Shown here one piece after another: positions 21,836 to 33,928 of a DNA stretch of 64,000 nucleotides (the stretch's first letter is position 1; each line of letters begins with the position of its first letter). The DNA is from Holzapfeliella floricola DSM 23037 = JCM 16512. Lineage in GTDB: Bacteria; Bacillota; Bacilli; Lactobacillales; Lactobacillaceae. Below the pieces are notes generated by a model. The model made no database searches. It worked only from the letters and a program-made list of their open reading frames with translations, and was not told where the DNA came from. The translations under genes were made by a program, and so were the position numbers. The DNA is taken from NCBI RefSeq assembly GCF_001436605.1, contig NZ_AYZL01000016.1, forward strand, positions 149,392 to 213,391. The letters run 5' to 3'.

Positions 21836-22366
21836 TTATTCATCTTCGTCGTCGTCATCTAAATCAGCTAATTTACCTTCGATACCGTCTGGCAATGTGT
21901 CTGATTTATCGTCGTCTTCTAAGTCTTCAGAATCAAAATCTTCGTCTTCAACATCTAATTCTTCATCTTCTGGATCATCAGAGTCGTAATCGATAATATC
22001 TTCATCTTCAACAGCTGCTAGGAACGCATTAACCTTCTTAGGTTTACGATCACGAGTTGTCTCGTCATCATCTTCTGGGTGGTTAACTTCTTCATCAACG
22101 GAATCATATGGATACCAAGAACGTAGTGCCCATACATTTTCACCTAGTGAAATAAAGCTGCCATCGATATTTAAATCTGTATAAAATTGTGGTAAATCTT
22201 CACGAATAACTTCGTCACTTTTGTTTAAAAAGCGTTGAATTTCGTTTACTAAATCAGCAAAGGCCATTTTTTCGCCTCTTTGTTCCAAGATTGCATGTGC
22301 TACTTCAATCATTGAAAGTTCTTCTACGTTTTGGCCATTAAATACATCCAATTTCACGTGATGCAC
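21836..22366 (-). CDS. rpoE: RNA polymerase delta subunit RpoE
   Basis: Delta is a Firmicutes-specific RNA polymerase subunit that speeds recycling and tunes promoter responses to initiating NTP levels. The 176-residue protein has a folded N-terminal HARE-HTH domain (about 1-95, with the conserved [20 protein letters not shown]) and a long Asp/Glu-rich tail. It follows the DUF1934 gene by 34 bases and precedes pyrG, the standard order. Confidence 0.96.
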   Translation of the reverse strand: MHHVKLDVFNGQNVEELSMIEVAHAILEQRGEKMAFADLVNEIQRFLNKSDEVIREDLPQFYTDLNIDGSFISLGENVWALRSWYPYDSVDEEVNHPEDDDETTRDRKPKKVNAFLAAVEDEDIIDYDSDDPEDEELDVEDEDFDSEDLEDDDKSDTLPDGIEGKLADLDDDDEDE

Positions 22367-22400
22367 GTCCTTTCAAAAGTCTACTCTTCATAATACTAAA

Positions 22401-22811
22401 CTATGCTTCAAAAATCAATTTTAACATATAATCTCCAATTTTTTGACCATGATTAAATAATTTGTACTCAACTTTGAGCATTTGCGAGTCAATTGATGAT
22501 TGAATCAAGTCTAACTGCTGCGTTTCAACCGTCAAATCTAGTGGAAATCCTTGAGCTAAAAAACGCCCATTGTGAGTTTGATTGGGTTCAAAATGCAAAC
22601 TCGAACTATTTTGATCATCAGCAGTCCTTGTCATTTTGACATAAGTGCTAAAAATTCTAAATTCGACTTCAGCACCAGACTCTTCTGTATAACTCAAAAT
22701 TTGAGAATCAGATATGACATCTAACAAACCCGGAACTTCATGTTGATAAGTTTCCACTTCACCCTCTTGATATACTTGTGTAATTAAAGATACTTGAACT
22801 TCTTTTGCCAT
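22401..22811 (-). CDS. DUF1934 beta-barrel protein (YwiB-like)
   Basis: The 136-residue protein matches the DUF1934/YwiB family of small calycin-like beta-barrels; the end LKVEYKLFNHGQKIGDYMLKLIFE fits that family. Function is unknown. It is the first gene of a likely transcript with rpoE, and family members often sit next to rpoE or argS. Confidence 0.75.
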   Translation of the reverse strand: MAKEVQVSLITQVYQEGEVETYQHEVPGLLDVISDSQILSYTEESGAEVEFRIFSTYVKMTRTADDQNSSSLHFEPNQTHNGRFLAQGFPLDLTVETQQLDLIQSSIDSQMLKVEYKLFNHGQKIGDYMLKLIFEA

Positions 22812-22971
22812 CTACGATTATCTTTCCTTTGCTATGGTCTCACCTTAGTTATATCAGACAACAGCCATCAAGTCTAACCCTAAAATGATTTATCAAATCA
22901 ATCTTAAAAATGTTAAAATAAAAATACTAATGTTAATTGTAACTATGGCTAATATAAAGGAGATTATCTCA

Positions 22972-24330
22972 ATGAAATCTATCCAAAAATTACCACGTGA
23001 AAAAGTATTGCGTGATCCCGTGCATAATTATATTCACGTTGAATATCCATTTATTCTTGAACTCATTGATACACGTGAGTTTCAACGTCTTCGCCGCATT
23101 CGCCAACTTGGCGGTGCTGCATTTACTTTTCATGGTGGCGAACATTCTCGCTTCACCCATTCACTTGGAGTTTATGAAGTAACACGTCAAATTGTGAATA
23201 ACTTTAACCGTAACTACCCTTCAAAAGAAGCTGGAGACGGTCTTTGGGATGATAGCGAAAGCATTGTTGCTTTAGCTGCTGCCTTACTTCATGACGTGGG
23301 ACATGGTGCTTATTCACACACATTTGAACATATTTTCCACACCGATCATGAACAATTCACACAAGAAATCATCACATCCGAAAAAACAGAAATCAATCAA
23401 GTACTGAAAAAAGTTAGTCTTGATTTTCCAGAAAAAGTGGCAAGTGTTATCAACAAGACCTATCCCAATCCGCAAGTGGTTCAAATGATTTCAAGCCAAA
23501 TCGATGCTGATCGTATGGATTACTTATTACGTGATGCCTATATGACGGGTACACAATATGGGATGTTCGACTTAACTCGTATTCTACGTGTGATGCGTCC
23601 ATATTCTGGCGGTATTACTTTTGAAAAAAATGGGATGCACGCTGTTGAGGATTACATTCTATCCAGATTTCAAATGTATCAACAAGTTTATTTCCACCCT
23701 GCTTCACGTGGGATGGAAGTGGTCTTAACTCATTTACTTGAACGTGCTAAATATGTTTATGAACAAGGGGAACTCCCTAAAAACAGTATGTCTAATTTAC
23801 TTGCGCCATTTTTAGAGCATAATTTCACACTTGAAGATTATTTAAATTTAGATGACGGCGTATTGAATGCTAATTTTTCGCTTTTACGTTACCATCATGA
23901 TAAAATATTAAGTGATTTAGCAGGCAAATTCCTCGATCGCAAACCATTTAAATCTGTGCAAATAACCGACGAAAGCAAACCTCAAATTCAGTATTTGAAA
24001 ACTCTTGTTGAAAAAGTCGGGTTCGATTCTGATTATTATACGGCATTAAATGACAGCTTTGACTTGCCATATGATGCTTACCATCCTGATCAAAAGAAAC
24101 CTAAAACTCAGATTGAAATTATGATTAGCGATTCAAATTGGATGGAGCTTTCTAAATTAAGTAAAATTGTTGAAGCCATTTCTGGTAAACAAGAAGGAGA
24201 TGAACGCTTCTACTTTCCTCGAGTTATGATAAAAGGTAACTCACAGGACCCAGAGCTTCAAGAACTTTACGCCGAGTTTCAAAGTTACATAAAAAATGGT
24301 GAACTACTTTCACAAAGGGAGGAAGCATAA
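22972..24330 (+). CDS. HD-domain dNTP triphosphohydrolase (EF1143-like)
   Basis: The 452-residue protein carries the HD metal site in HSRFTHSLGVYE (near residue 60), LLHDVGHGAYSH (near 110) and DADRMDYLLRD (near 180). This is the SamHD1/dNTPase pattern. It resembles the tetrameric Enterococcus faecalis dNTPase EF1143, whose gene is also near rpoE. The likely reaction is hydrolysis of dNTPs to deoxynucleosides and triphosphate. The start was chosen at the ATG after AAAGGAG; an upstream in-frame ATG adds 29 unsupported residues. It is followed by mscL after two bases. Confidence 0.85.
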   Translation: MKSIQKLPREKVLRDPVHNYIHVEYPFILELIDTREFQRLRRIRQLGGAAFTFHGGEHSRFTHSLGVYEVTRQIVNNFNRNYPSKEAGDGLWDDSESIVALAAALLHDVGHGAYSHTFEHIFHTDHEQFTQEIITSEKTEINQVLKKVSLDFPEKVASVINKTYPNPQVVQMISSQIDADRMDYLLRDAYMTGTQYGMFDLTRILRVMRPYSGGITFEKNGMHAVEDYILSRFQMYQQVYFHPASRGMEVVLTHLLERAKYVYEQGELPKNSMSNLLAPFLEHNFTLEDYLNLDDGVLNANFSLLRYHHDKILSDLAGKFLDRKPFKSVQITDESKPQIQYLKTLVEKVGFDSDYYTALNDSFDLPYDAYHPDQKKPKTQIEIMISDSNWMELSKLSKIVEAISGKQEGDERFYFPRVMIKGNSQDPELQELYAEFQSYIKNGELLSQREEA

Positions 24331-24332
24331 TT

Positions 24333-24713
24333 ATGCTTAAAGAATTTAAACAATTTATTTCTCGTGGGAATGTTTTAGACTTAGCCATTGGGGTTTTAAT
24401 TGGTAGTGCCTTTTCAAGTATTGTGACCTCATTAACTAAGAATCTTTTAAATCCATTTATTGGATTGTTTCTGGGCAAGGTTGACTTATCAAATATTCAA
24501 TTTTCAATTGCAGGTGCAAACTTCTTAGTAGGGCAATTCTTAAATGATGTCATTGCCTTCTTGATCACAGCATTTGTGGTCTTCTTAATCGCTAAGTTCT
24601 TCAACAGTCTTCGCAAAAAAGAAGAAGAAAAACCAAAAGCTGCTCCAAAACCAAGTCAAGAAGAAGTTTACTTACAAGAAATTCGCGACTTGTTGAAACA
24701 ACAAAACAAATAA
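24333..24713 (+). CDS. mscL: Large-conductance mechanosensitive channel MscL
   Basis: MscL opens a wide pore when membrane tension rises, releasing solutes on hypo-osmotic shock. The 126-residue protein has the N-terminal amphipathic helix and first pore helix FISRGNVLDLAIGVLIGSAF, a second membrane helix (about 68-92), and a charged C-terminal bundle. A GGGAGG site inside the end of the upstream dNTPase gene gives close coupling. Confidence 0.96.
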   Translation: MLKEFKQFISRGNVLDLAIGVLIGSAFSSIVTSLTKNLLNPFIGLFLGKVDLSNIQFSIAGANFLVGQFLNDVIAFLITAFVVFLIAKFFNSLRKKEEEKPKAAPKPSQEEVYLQEIRDLLKQQNK

Positions 24714-24720
24714 TATTAAC

Positions 24721-24756
24721 AAAAAAGCTTACTGAGAAAACTCAGTAAGCTTTTTT
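24721..24756. terminator. Bidirectional terminator between mscL and prs
   Basis: A perfect 16-bp stem (AAAAAAGCTTACTGAG / CTCAGTAAGCTTTTTT) with a 4-base loop serves the convergent mscL and prs genes. Confidence 0.92.
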
Positions 24757-24764
24757 AATTTGGT

Positions 24765-25745
24765 TTATTTTTTCTTTGATTGAAAACGTGTTTGAAATAA
24801 TGGACTTACGGGTTCATCTTCGTAAATACGTTTAATCGCTTCTCCAATTAGCGGACCTACAGAAACTTGAACCATTTTATCAATCATTTTTTCTTGTGGT
24901 AGGTTAATTGAATCTGTCACAACAAGTTGTTTAATTGCAGAGTTTGCAATGCGATCAATTGCTGGACCTGATAAAACAGGGTGAGTACAACTTGCATAAA
25001 CTTCAGTTGCACCAGCATCTTTCAATGCTTGAGCAGCTAGCGTAATTGTACCTGCAGTATCAATCATATCATCAATAATGATAGCTCTTTTACCTTTAAC
25101 ATCACCAATAATATTCATCACTTCAGCAACGTTGGCTTTCGGACGACGTTTATCGATAATTGCGATTGGGGCTTTTAAGAATTCTGCTAGACGGCGAGCA
25201 CGAGGAACACCACCGTGATCAGGAGACACAACAACTGTGTTTTCGTCTAAATGTTGATTTAAGAAGTAATCAGCAAGTAATGGGGCACCCATTAAGTGAT
25301 CGACAGGTAAATCAAAGAATCCTTGAATTTGAGCAGCGTGTAAATCTAGTGCTAGCACACGATCTGCACCTGCTTTTTGAATCATATTAGCCACTAATTT
25401 AGCTGTAATAGGTTCTCTTGAACGTGATTTACGGTCTTGACGAGCATAACCATAGTAAGGAATTACTAGATTAATACTGTTAGCTGAAGCACGACGTAGT
25501 GCATCAATCATAATCAATAGCTCCATCAAATTATCATTTACAGGGGCGCTTGTTGACTGCACGATAAAGACTTCTGAACCACGAACGGATTCATCAATAT
25601 TGATTTGAATTTCACCATCGCTAAAGCGTCTTACACTAGATTTTCCTAGTTCTAAACCAACTGTATCTGCAATTTTTTGTGCTAAAGGTTGATTTGAATT
25701 TAATGCAAAAAGTTTCATCTTTTTATCTGAATACTGATCTGTCAT
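24765..25745 (-). CDS. prs: Ribose-phosphate pyrophosphokinase
   Basis: Prs makes PRPP from ribose-5-phosphate and ATP, feeding purine, pyrimidine, His and Trp pathways. The 326-residue protein has the flexible-loop region [11 protein letters not shown], the PRPP-binding motif [13 protein letters not shown] near residue 230, and the metal site [11 protein letters not shown]. The start was set at the ATG after GTGGAGG; a GTG four codons earlier lies inside the ribosome site. It ends the purR-glmU-prs cluster. Confidence 0.96.
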   Translation of the reverse strand: MTDQYSDKKMKLFALNSNQPLAQKIADTVGLELGKSSVRRFSDGEIQINIDESVRGSEVFIVQSTSAPVNDNLMELLIMIDALRRASANSINLVIPYYGYARQDRKSRSREPITAKLVANMIQKAGADRVLALDLHAAQIQGFFDLPVDHLMGAPLLADYFLNQHLDENTVVVSPDHGGVPRARRLAEFLKAPIAIIDKRRPKANVAEVMNIIGDVKGKRAIIIDDMIDTAGTITLAAQALKDAGATEVYASCTHPVLSGPAIDRIANSAIKQLVVTDSINLPQEKMIDKMVQVSVGPLIGEAIKRIYEDEPVSPLFQTRFQSKKK

Positions 25746-25813
25746 TTTTTCCTCCACTTTTCTTACAATCCAAAAAACATAATACCAAAATTAGACTAAA
25801 AAATAAACCAATT

Positions 25814-27202
25814 CTAGTTCCAATCTGGATTTTGTGCCAACGGTAATCGTTTCCAAAAGTCTTCTTTGTTAGTTTGTTTTTGTCGTGCAATACCCATGGC
25901 ATGTTTTGGAACATCTTTTGTAATTGTTGATCCCGCTGCAACAAACGCATGGTCCGCAATGTTCACAGGAGCTATAATATTTGAACTACTTCCAATGAAA
26001 CTATGAGACCCGACTGTTGTATGGAATTTTTGGACACCATCATAATTAACAAAAGTAACTCCACAGCCAATATTAATATGATCTTCTAAAGTTGCATCCC
26101 CAACATAAGTCAAGTGGCCAACTTTAGTATGTTCACCAATTACGGCTTTTTTGATTTCTACAAAGTTTCCAATATGGGCATATTTTTTAATATGAGATTG
26201 AGGACGTAAGTGCGCATATGGGCCAGCGTCTGTATGGCTTTCCATCACAGAATTTTCTATGGTTGAAGAATGAATGGTTACATTAGCATCAATTTGACTA
26301 TCTACAACTTTTGAACCTGTCGTAATCATACAAGATTCACCTATCTTGGTTTGACCTTGTAAATAAACACCTGGTTCAATAACTGTATCAGACCCAATTT
26401 CAACATCAACATCAATATATGTATTCTCAGGATCAATAATGGTAACACCATTTAATAAATGTTTCTTGTTAACACGGTTACGCATTACTTTAGTTGCTTG
26501 ACTTAAGGCTAAGCGATCATTAACCCCCATTGACTCGTCAAAATCTGGCATTTGATAAGCTGAAATCACCTCATCTTGAGATTTCAAAATTTCAATCACA
26601 TCAGTGATGTAATATTCATTTTGTGCATTATCGTTGGTTACTTGACTTAAAGCATCAAATAGCGCTTGATTATCAAAACAGTAAACACCTGTGTTAATTT
26701 CATCAATCCTCTTTTCAGCTTCGGAAGCATCTTTTTGTTCAACAATCTTAATCACTTCATTATCTTCATTACGAATAACACGACCATAGCCTGAAGGGTT
26801 AGGGGCTTTTGCTGTTAAAACTGTCGCTTTTGCGTGAAGTTGTTGATGAGAATCAAATAATTTTTCAAAAGTTTCAGCTGTTAATAACGGCGTATCACCA
26901 TTAGCCACAATAGTGCTACCCGTTTTATCTTTGAGTAGTTCTGCAGCTTGCATTACCGCATGACCCGTTCCCAATTGCTCTGCTTGTAAAACGTATTGTG
27001 TGCGGTCACCTAACGCCTTTTTAACTTCATCAGCACCATGACCAACAACCGTTACAATGTTTTGTGGGTCGAGTTTTTCAACTTGTGTCAAGACATGGTC
27101 GACCATACTACGACCTAAAATTTCGTGTAAGACTTTGTAACGTTTTGACTTCATTCTGGTTCCTTGACCAGCAGCCAAGATAATAATATTTTTTTGATCC
27201 AT
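25814..27202 (-). CDS. glmU: Bifunctional GlmU (GlcNAc-1-P uridyltransferase / GlcN-1-P acetyltransferase)
   Basis: GlmU makes UDP-GlcNAc for the cell wall. The 462-residue protein has the nucleotidyltransferase start [12 protein letters not shown], an N-terminal Rossmann-like domain to about 230, and a left-handed beta-helix acetyltransferase domain with hexapeptide repeats and [11 protein letters not shown]. It begins four bases after the VanZ-RDD gene and is 68 bases upstream of prs. Confidence 0.97.
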   Translation of the reverse strand: MDQKNIIILAAGQGTRMKSKRYKVLHEILGRSMVDHVLTQVEKLDPQNIVTVVGHGADEVKKALGDRTQYVLQAEQLGTGHAVMQAAELLKDKTGSTIVANGDTPLLTAETFEKLFDSHQQLHAKATVLTAKAPNPSGYGRVIRNEDNEVIKIVEQKDASEAEKRIDEINTGVYCFDNQALFDALSQVTNDNAQNEYYITDVIEILKSQDEVISAYQMPDFDESMGVNDRLALSQATKVMRNRVNKKHLLNGVTIIDPENTYIDVDVEIGSDTVIEPGVYLQGQTKIGESCMITTGSKVVDSQIDANVTIHSSTIENSVMESHTDAGPYAHLRPQSHIKKYAHIGNFVEIKKAVIGEHTKVGHLTYVGDATLEDHINIGCGVTFVNYDGVQKFHTTVGSHSFIGSSSNIIAPVNIADHAFVAAGSTITKDVPKHAMGIARQKQTNKEDFWKRLPLAQNPDWN

Positions 27203-27206
27203 TGGA

Positions 27207-28343
27207 TTAGCTCTCCTCTTCTGTTATCTGACTCACTTGTTTGGTTTTAGACCATCTTTCATAAAATAAAATGGGCGATGGCTTAAATGCTTGCCAAACC
27301 AAATAGCCGACAAATAATAAATTCAGAAACAACATAAAAATTGATAGGAAATAAAGTTGTGTCAGCTTGTCTTCAGCAATTCTCCCAGACAGTGCCAATA
27401 CATAAGGTGTTGCGACTGTCATGAATGGGATAATAACACCATATAATTCAAATTGACGGAAAATTAATTGCCAAAATCCGGGTTTTGTCCCATCTCTGGC
27501 ATCAACCATTTTTATTTTAACGGCCCATTTTCCTATAGTCTGTCCTTTGAACAAGGGAACTACGACAAACAAAATAACAATTGTAATCACTTTAGATATA
27601 AGCTCACTACCGTTAACTTGCGCCGTTTTTAATGCACCTGAAATGATGGAATCTATAATCCCAAGAGCTAGCATATCGGTCACAAGAGCAACTGAACGTC
27701 GAATAAGCGAAACTTGACTCTTTAAAGATCCTGCTTTTTGTGACAATTTATCCTGAGTGGGAAATAAGAATGTCATCGCTGGTGTTAACAAAAATCCAAA
27801 AACAGCTCCCAAAGTATTCAACAATAAATCGTCAACGTCAAACAACCGATAAGACCTTGGATAAATACCATAAAGCCCTGTTAACTGTGTTAATTCAAAG
27901 AATAACGATAGTAAAACCCCAAGTACTAGTACTTGTTTGAAACTTCGTTTGAAGTAATACCTGAGATAAACACCAAATGGAATAGTTAAAAACAGATTGA
28001 ATAAAGGTTGGACGAAACTGGCACTTTTCAATGTTTGCAGATACGTCTGTGGTTTACTTACTATCAAAGGCGTTTCATTTTTAAATTCTGTTATAAATTG
28101 AAATAAGTGTAAGTTATACGTTGGCGTTTTGAGGTTTGCAACCGCCTGGATATCAGGAAGTGGCAAAATAATCAAACAATAAGCCACTAGCATATAAAAG
28201 ACAAAAGAATAAATCATAATGCCTCGCCAAAAAACAAACGCCTGATACTTATGATACTGCCTGATAAAAACGGGTAATGAAATGATTAGTGCTAAAATTG
28301 GAAACAATAAAACAGCTGTTTTAATAACTTGTACGTAGCCCAA
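27207..28343 (-). CDS. VanZ-RDD membrane protein
   Basis: The 378-residue protein is a fusion. The N-terminal 200 residues form a VanZ-like multi-pass domain (segment [32 protein letters not shown]), and the C-terminal part is an RDD domain with [15 protein letters not shown] and [16 protein letters not shown]. About eight or nine membrane segments are visible. VanZ confers low-level teicoplanin tolerance in one transposon; chromosomal VanZ-like proteins mostly lack a known role. It abuts purR and glmU, so it is probably co-expressed with them. Confidence 0.85.
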   Translation of the reverse strand: MGYVQVIKTAVLLFPILALIISLPVFIRQYHKYQAFVFWRGIMIYSFVFYMLVAYCLIILPLPDIQAVANLKTPTYNLHLFQFITEFKNETPLIVSKPQTYLQTLKSASFVQPLFNLFLTIPFGVYLRYYFKRSFKQVLVLGVLLSLFFELTQLTGLYGIYPRSYRLFDVDDLLLNTLGAVFGFLLTPAMTFLFPTQDKLSQKAGSLKSQVSLIRRSVALVTDMLALGIIDSIISGALKTAQVNGSELISKVITIVILFVVVPLFKGQTIGKWAVKIKMVDARDGTKPGFWQLIFRQFELYGVIIPFMTVATPYVLALSGRIAEDKLTQLYFLSIFMLFLNLLFVGYLVWQAFKPSPILFYERWSKTKQVSQITEEES

Positions 28344-29171
28344 TTAGAACACCTCGAAATTAGTTCTTTCGATAACATTTCCTGGATTTACTTTGATTTG
28401 TTTGCTGACAGGATCAACTTCTTCTAAATTTAGTAGCGAAACATAGTCTGCTACAGATTTTTCAGAAGTTTTGGCCTCACATAAGACAGAAATACCACTC
28501 ACGTTCGCATCAAACTCATTAACAAGATTGACCATACCATTAATAGTACCGCCACCTTTCATAAAATCATCAACAATCAAAACATTTGAATGCGGTTTTA
28601 GACTACGCTTAGCTAGTTCCATCTTTTCAAAGCGTGTACCAGAACTTGAAATATAGTTCACACTAATTGTTGGTCCTTCAGTAATTTTTGGCTTTCTTCT
28701 AACAATGACAAACGGAACATTTAAGAAGCGGGCAACAGCGGCTGCTATTGGAGCTCCTTTTGTTTCGACAGTCATCACGACATCGATATCACTAAAAGCA
28801 AAATGTGTAGCTGTTAATTTACCAATTGCTTGTAAAAGCTGAGGATTGCCAATAATGTCTGATAGATATAAGAACCCACCAGGTAAAATTCGATCCTCAT
28901 CATCAACATTTTTGATTAATTCTTCAACCAAATTAATCGCATCTACTCTTCCCATGAACGGGATATAACGCACACCGCCTGCCGCTCCTGCAATGGTTTG
29001 CAAATAGCCATTTTGGTTGGTCGCTAAAGTTTTTCTTAGAATAGAAAGGTCTTCACTGATTGATGATTTGGCAGAATCATACTTACTCGCAAAAAATGGT
29101 AGCGAAATCAATGTATGTGGTTTTGATAAAAGATATTGCGTCATATCAATAAGACGTTCTGATCGTTTCAT
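28344..29171 (-). CDS. purR: Purine operon repressor PurR
   Basis: Gram-positive PurR binds PurBox DNA and is released by PRPP. The 275-residue protein has an N-terminal winged helix (about 1-72: RLIDMTQYLLSKPHTLISLPFF) and a phosphoribosyltransferase-like domain with the PRPP motif NVLIVDDFMKGGGT near residue 200. Its stop is adjacent to the VanZ-RDD start. A CGGAGG site precedes the ATG. Confidence 0.96.
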   Translation of the reverse strand: MKRSERLIDMTQYLLSKPHTLISLPFFASKYDSAKSSISEDLSILRKTLATNQNGYLQTIAGAAGGVRYIPFMGRVDAINLVEELIKNVDDEDRILPGGFLYLSDIIGNPQLLQAIGKLTATHFAFSDIDVVMTVETKGAPIAAAVARFLNVPFVIVRRKPKITEGPTISVNYISSSGTRFEKMELAKRSLKPHSNVLIVDDFMKGGGTINGMVNLVNEFDANVSGISVLCEAKTSEKSVADYVSLLNLEEVDPVSKQIKVNPGNVIERTNFEVF

Positions 29172-29215
29172 AATTGTGCCTCCGTTTATATTTCTGTTTC
29201 AAGGATACCGCAAAA

Positions 29216-29250
29216 TAAAAAAAACCACTAGTAATTCTATAAAATTACTA
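29216..29250 (-). terminator. Terminator after veg
   Basis: On the minus strand an 8-bp A/T-rich stem (TAGTAATT / AATTACTA) with a 6-base loop is followed by GTGG and eight T residues. It lies between veg and purR. Confidence 0.65.
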
Positions 29251-29252
29251 AT

Positions 29253-29270
29253 GATTGTTCGGGAAAATTT
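29253..29270 (-). promoter_or_regulatory. Possible PurBox upstream of purR
   Basis: The minus strand reads ATTTTCCCGAACAAT, close to the Gram-positive PurBox (A/T-rich, then CCGAAC and A/T). It overlaps the veg stop codon, about 85 bases before purR. Only one copy was seen, and it lies on the far side of a terminator-like hairpin. Confidence 0.35.
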
Positions 29271-29517
29271 AAGCGTCTTGAACAACTTCAAATTCCAATT
29301 TTATATTTTCAGTTAATAAATCTGTATAGCTATAAGAAGCTCTTTCAAAGTGATTTTCTTCTTGGTCTAAATCAACCAAAAACACTGATGGGTAAGTTTT
29401 AGTTAGTGTTCCTTTACGTCGAGTAATCTTTTTACGACCGGCTTGCGCCACAACTGTAATATCTTCACCAATATGGTCTTCAAGTTGTTGCTTAATCTTT
29501 TGTAATGTCATTAGCAT
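29269..29517 (-). CDS. veg: Veg family protein
   Basis: The 82-residue product matches the Veg family (LQKIKQQLEDHIGEDITV, then GRKKITRRKGTL). Veg is highly expressed in Bacillus and has been linked to biofilm control; its biochemical role is unclear. It has its own promoter, an AGGGGAG ribosome site seven bases before the ATG, and a terminator, and lies between rsmA and purR as in other Firmicutes. Confidence 0.88.
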   Translation of the reverse strand: MLMTLQKIKQQLEDHIGEDITVVAQAGRKKITRRKGTLTKTYPSVFLVDLDQEENHFERASYSYTDLLTENIKLEFEVVQDA

Positions 29518-29541
29518 ATGTTCACTCTCCCCTGCAACACT

Positions 29542-29570
29542 ATTATAACGAATTTGTCAAGGGATAGCAA
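29542..29570 (-). promoter_or_regulatory. Promoter for veg
   Basis: On the minus strand TTGCTA and TATAAT are separated by 17 bases and lie about 25 bases before the veg start. A TTGACA between them is only 7 bases from the -10 box and is not the -35 element. Confidence 0.65.
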
Positions 29571-29595
29571 ATTTTTAGTCTTAAACTATATAATT

Positions 29596-30474
29596 TTACC
29601 TGAGTTGAACACAGTTAGTCAACCGAATAAAGTCATTAATTGTTAATTGTTCTGCACGATAGTTTTCAGGAATGTTCGCATTTTTTAATATTAATTTAAT
29701 ATCCTCTGGCGACTTTCCTTTTGCTCCGAAAGCTTGCTTCAGATTATTATAGATTGTCTTTCTTCTTTGTTTAAATCCAGCATTGACAACCTGATCAAAT
29801 AATTGATGATCAAAAATCACATCTTGATATTTATTACCTGTCAATCTTAAATTTAGAATCGCTGAAGTTACTTTTGGTGCAGGATTAAATGATTTGGGTG
29901 GTACGGCGAAGCTGATTTCCGGATCACCAACCATTTGAACTGCAATTGATAATGGCCCCCAGTTTTTTGAGCCATGGTTAGCAACAATACGATCTGCTAC
30001 TTCTTTTTGCATCAATACAGTCATAGAAGTCAACTTAAGTCGGCTTTCTAATAGTTTAAACATAATAGGTGTTGTAATGTAGTAAGGTAAATTGGCGACA
30101 ATTTTTATGGGTTTATCTAAATCAAAATATACAGACAATTCTTTATCTAAATCTGCTTTCAATACATCTTGATTAATAATAGCAACGTTATCATACTCAC
30201 TCAATACATCATCTAAAACAGTAATAAAACGTTGATCAATTTCAAAACTAACGACTTTACAACCCGTTTCAGCAAGCTGTTGTGTAATAGAACCAATTCC
30301 TGGCCCTACTTCAAGCACTTGATCTTCAGGTGTTATTTCAGCACTCTCAACAATATTTTCCAACACATTTAAGTCAGTTAGAAAGTTTTGTCCTAAACTT
30401 TTCTTTGCTCTTAGACCGTAGTCATGAATAATTTGTGATGTTTTTATTGGATCACCGATGGGTAAACTCTTCAT
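29596..30474 (-). CDS. rsmA: 16S rRNA dimethyladenosine transferase RsmA (KsgA)
   Basis: RsmA dimethylates two adjacent adenines near the 3' end of 16S rRNA, a late 30S assembly step. The 292-residue protein has KKSLGQNFLTD near residue 26, the SAM motif VLEVGPGIGSIT near 58, and the catalytic NLPYYITTP near 128. The start follows GAAGGAG and overlaps the end of rnmV by 23 bases. Confidence 0.97.
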   Translation of the reverse strand: MKSLPIGDPIKTSQIIHDYGLRAKKSLGQNFLTDLNVLENIVESAEITPEDQVLEVGPGIGSITQQLAETGCKVVSFEIDQRFITVLDDVLSEYDNVAIINQDVLKADLDKELSVYFDLDKPIKIVANLPYYITTPIMFKLLESRLKLTSMTVLMQKEVADRIVANHGSKNWGPLSIAVQMVGDPEISFAVPPKSFNPAPKVTSAILNLRLTGNKYQDVIFDHQLFDQVVNAGFKQRRKTIYNNLKQAFGAKGKSPEDIKLILKNANIPENYRAEQLTINDFIRLTNCVQLR

Positions 30475-31036
30475 AATTCTCCTTCACTTGTTTCATGGCA
30501 ACTTCAAATTCTACTTTGGTAATTTGAAATGTTGCACATTTTTTCTCTAATTGTTTTGCATTACCATAACCAATTTTTAACTGATTACCTAATTGCTCTC
30601 TTAAAAATCGTGCATTAGGCCCAAAAACTAAACCGTGTTCAATTAAATCGTGGCGAGTTACTTCTGGTTCATAAAGTTGTTGCGTTAAACGTGCGCCTTT
30701 TAACGCTTCAAGCAAGTCCACTTTTGATGCGTGTTCAATCCCTAAGCTCCCGCCAGATTTTTGGGGAACAGCTTTATCACGCGGCAAAAACGCCTGCTTA
30801 GCTTTGGGCAGGCGTTCTAAAATTTTTTTTCGAATTTTTTCACCATTAAAATCAGGATCAGTTAAAACAATGACCCCCGTTTTATGATAAGCCGTCTCAA
30901 TCTGGTCTAAAATTGGTTCTGAAATTGCAGATCCTTGCGTTTGAATGGTTTTGATACCTGGAAAATAAAGATTTAACCGTTTGATATCATCTTTTCCTTC
31001 CACAACAACCACTTCTTCAATTTTAAATTCAGTCAA
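30452..31036 (-). CDS. rnmV: Ribonuclease M5
   Basis: RNase M5 matures 5S rRNA. The 194-residue protein begins with a Toprim domain (VVVEGKDD near residue 9, then VLTDPDFNGEKIR near 57) and has the family C-terminal domain. The start is a TTG that lies within the last codons of tatD. No good ribosome site is visible, so translation probably depends on coupling to tatD. Confidence 0.93.
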   Translation of the reverse strand: MTEFKIEEVVVVEGKDDIKRLNLYFPGIKTIQTQGSAISEPILDQIETAYHKTGVIVLTDPDFNGEKIRKKILERLPKAKQAFLPRDKAVPQKSGGSLGIEHASKVDLLEALKGARLTQQLYEPEVTRHDLIEHGLVFGPNARFLREQLGNQLKIGYGNAKQLEKKCATFQITKVEFEVAMKQVKENYEEFTHR

Positions 31037-31801
31037 GATTATAAAATTTCAACGTATTACGATAAGTCGCATCAGCAACCTCTTCTACGTCGATTCCTTT
31101 CAATTCACTAATGGCTTTAGTTACATAATAAGTATAGCCTGGTTCGTTTTGCTTACCACGATAAGGTGTTGGCGTTAGATATGGCGCATCTGTTTCGACC
31201 ATCATTCTATCGAGCGGTGTTTGTATCACTGATTCATGAACTTCTTTAGCGTTTTTAAAAGAAGCCACACCACTATAAGAAACGTTCAACCCAAGATCTA
31301 AATAACGTTGTAATTGATCTGGGTTTCCGTTGAAACTGTGAATAACCCCACCATAAGTATCCACTTTACCGAAGTTTTTCAAAATCGCATAAGTATCTTC
31401 AAATGCATCCCTCGTATGAATGGAAACAGGTAACTTCATATCATAAGCCAACTGCAATTGACGTTCAAAAACTTCATGTTGTGTTGAACGTTTTGAAGCA
31501 TCCCAGTGATAATCCAATCCAATTTCGCCAACTGCAACTGTTTTTTCTTTTTGAAGCAACTCTTTTAAAACTGCTTCTTCTTGTTCATTGTATAGTTTTG
31601 CATCATCTGGGTGAAAACCAACTACTGCATAAAGCGGGTCAAACTCTTCACTCAGCTCAACTGCACGTTGATTCATGTCCGGATTTGACCCAATAATGGC
31701 CATGTCCGTAACCGTTAAATCTTTTGCACGTTGAATATACTCTGCCTCTTTACCTAAAAAAGGCGTATCGTTTAAATGCGTATGTGCATCAAATAATTTC
31801 A

Positions 31802-31802
<1 letters not shown>
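31029..31802 (-). CDS. tatD: TatD-family metal-dependent deoxyribonuclease
   Basis: The 257-residue TIM-barrel protein has the metal ligands of the TatD family: DAHTHLND at the start, VGEIGLDYHWD near residue 92, SIHTRDAF near 128, HSFNG near 155 and ETDAPYLTP near 203. Members are 3'-5' DNases or RNases. Its start overlaps the metG stop by one base and it lies before rnmV, the common Firmicutes order. Confidence 0.94.
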
Positions 31803-33823
<2,021 letters not shown>

Positions 33824-33837
33824 TTATAATCGTTTAC

Positions 33838-33843
33838 AGTATA
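33838..33843 (-). promoter_or_regulatory. Extended -10 promoter proximal to metG
   Basis: The minus strand reads TGATATACT, a TG-extended -10 box about 30 bases before metG. A TTAAGA 16 bases upstream may serve as a weak -35. Confidence 0.5.
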
Positions 33844-33891
33844 TCACAATCATAATTCCTCTTAATACTGCTCTTTTTAGGTATACTCTCA

Positions 33892-33921
33892 ATTATAGCG
33901 ATTTTTATTTCACAATGGCAA
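33892..33921 (-). promoter_or_regulatory. Distal promoter for metG
   Basis: On the minus strand TTGCCA and TATAAT are separated by 18 bases, about 85 bases before metG. It lies just downstream of the mgtA terminator. Confidence 0.55.
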
Positions 33922-33928
33922 GGACAAC

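Noticed and set aside
27207..28343. VanZ domain as evidence for glycopeptide resistance
   Set aside because: Chromosomal VanZ-like proteins are common and mostly uncharacterised; no van genes are linked.
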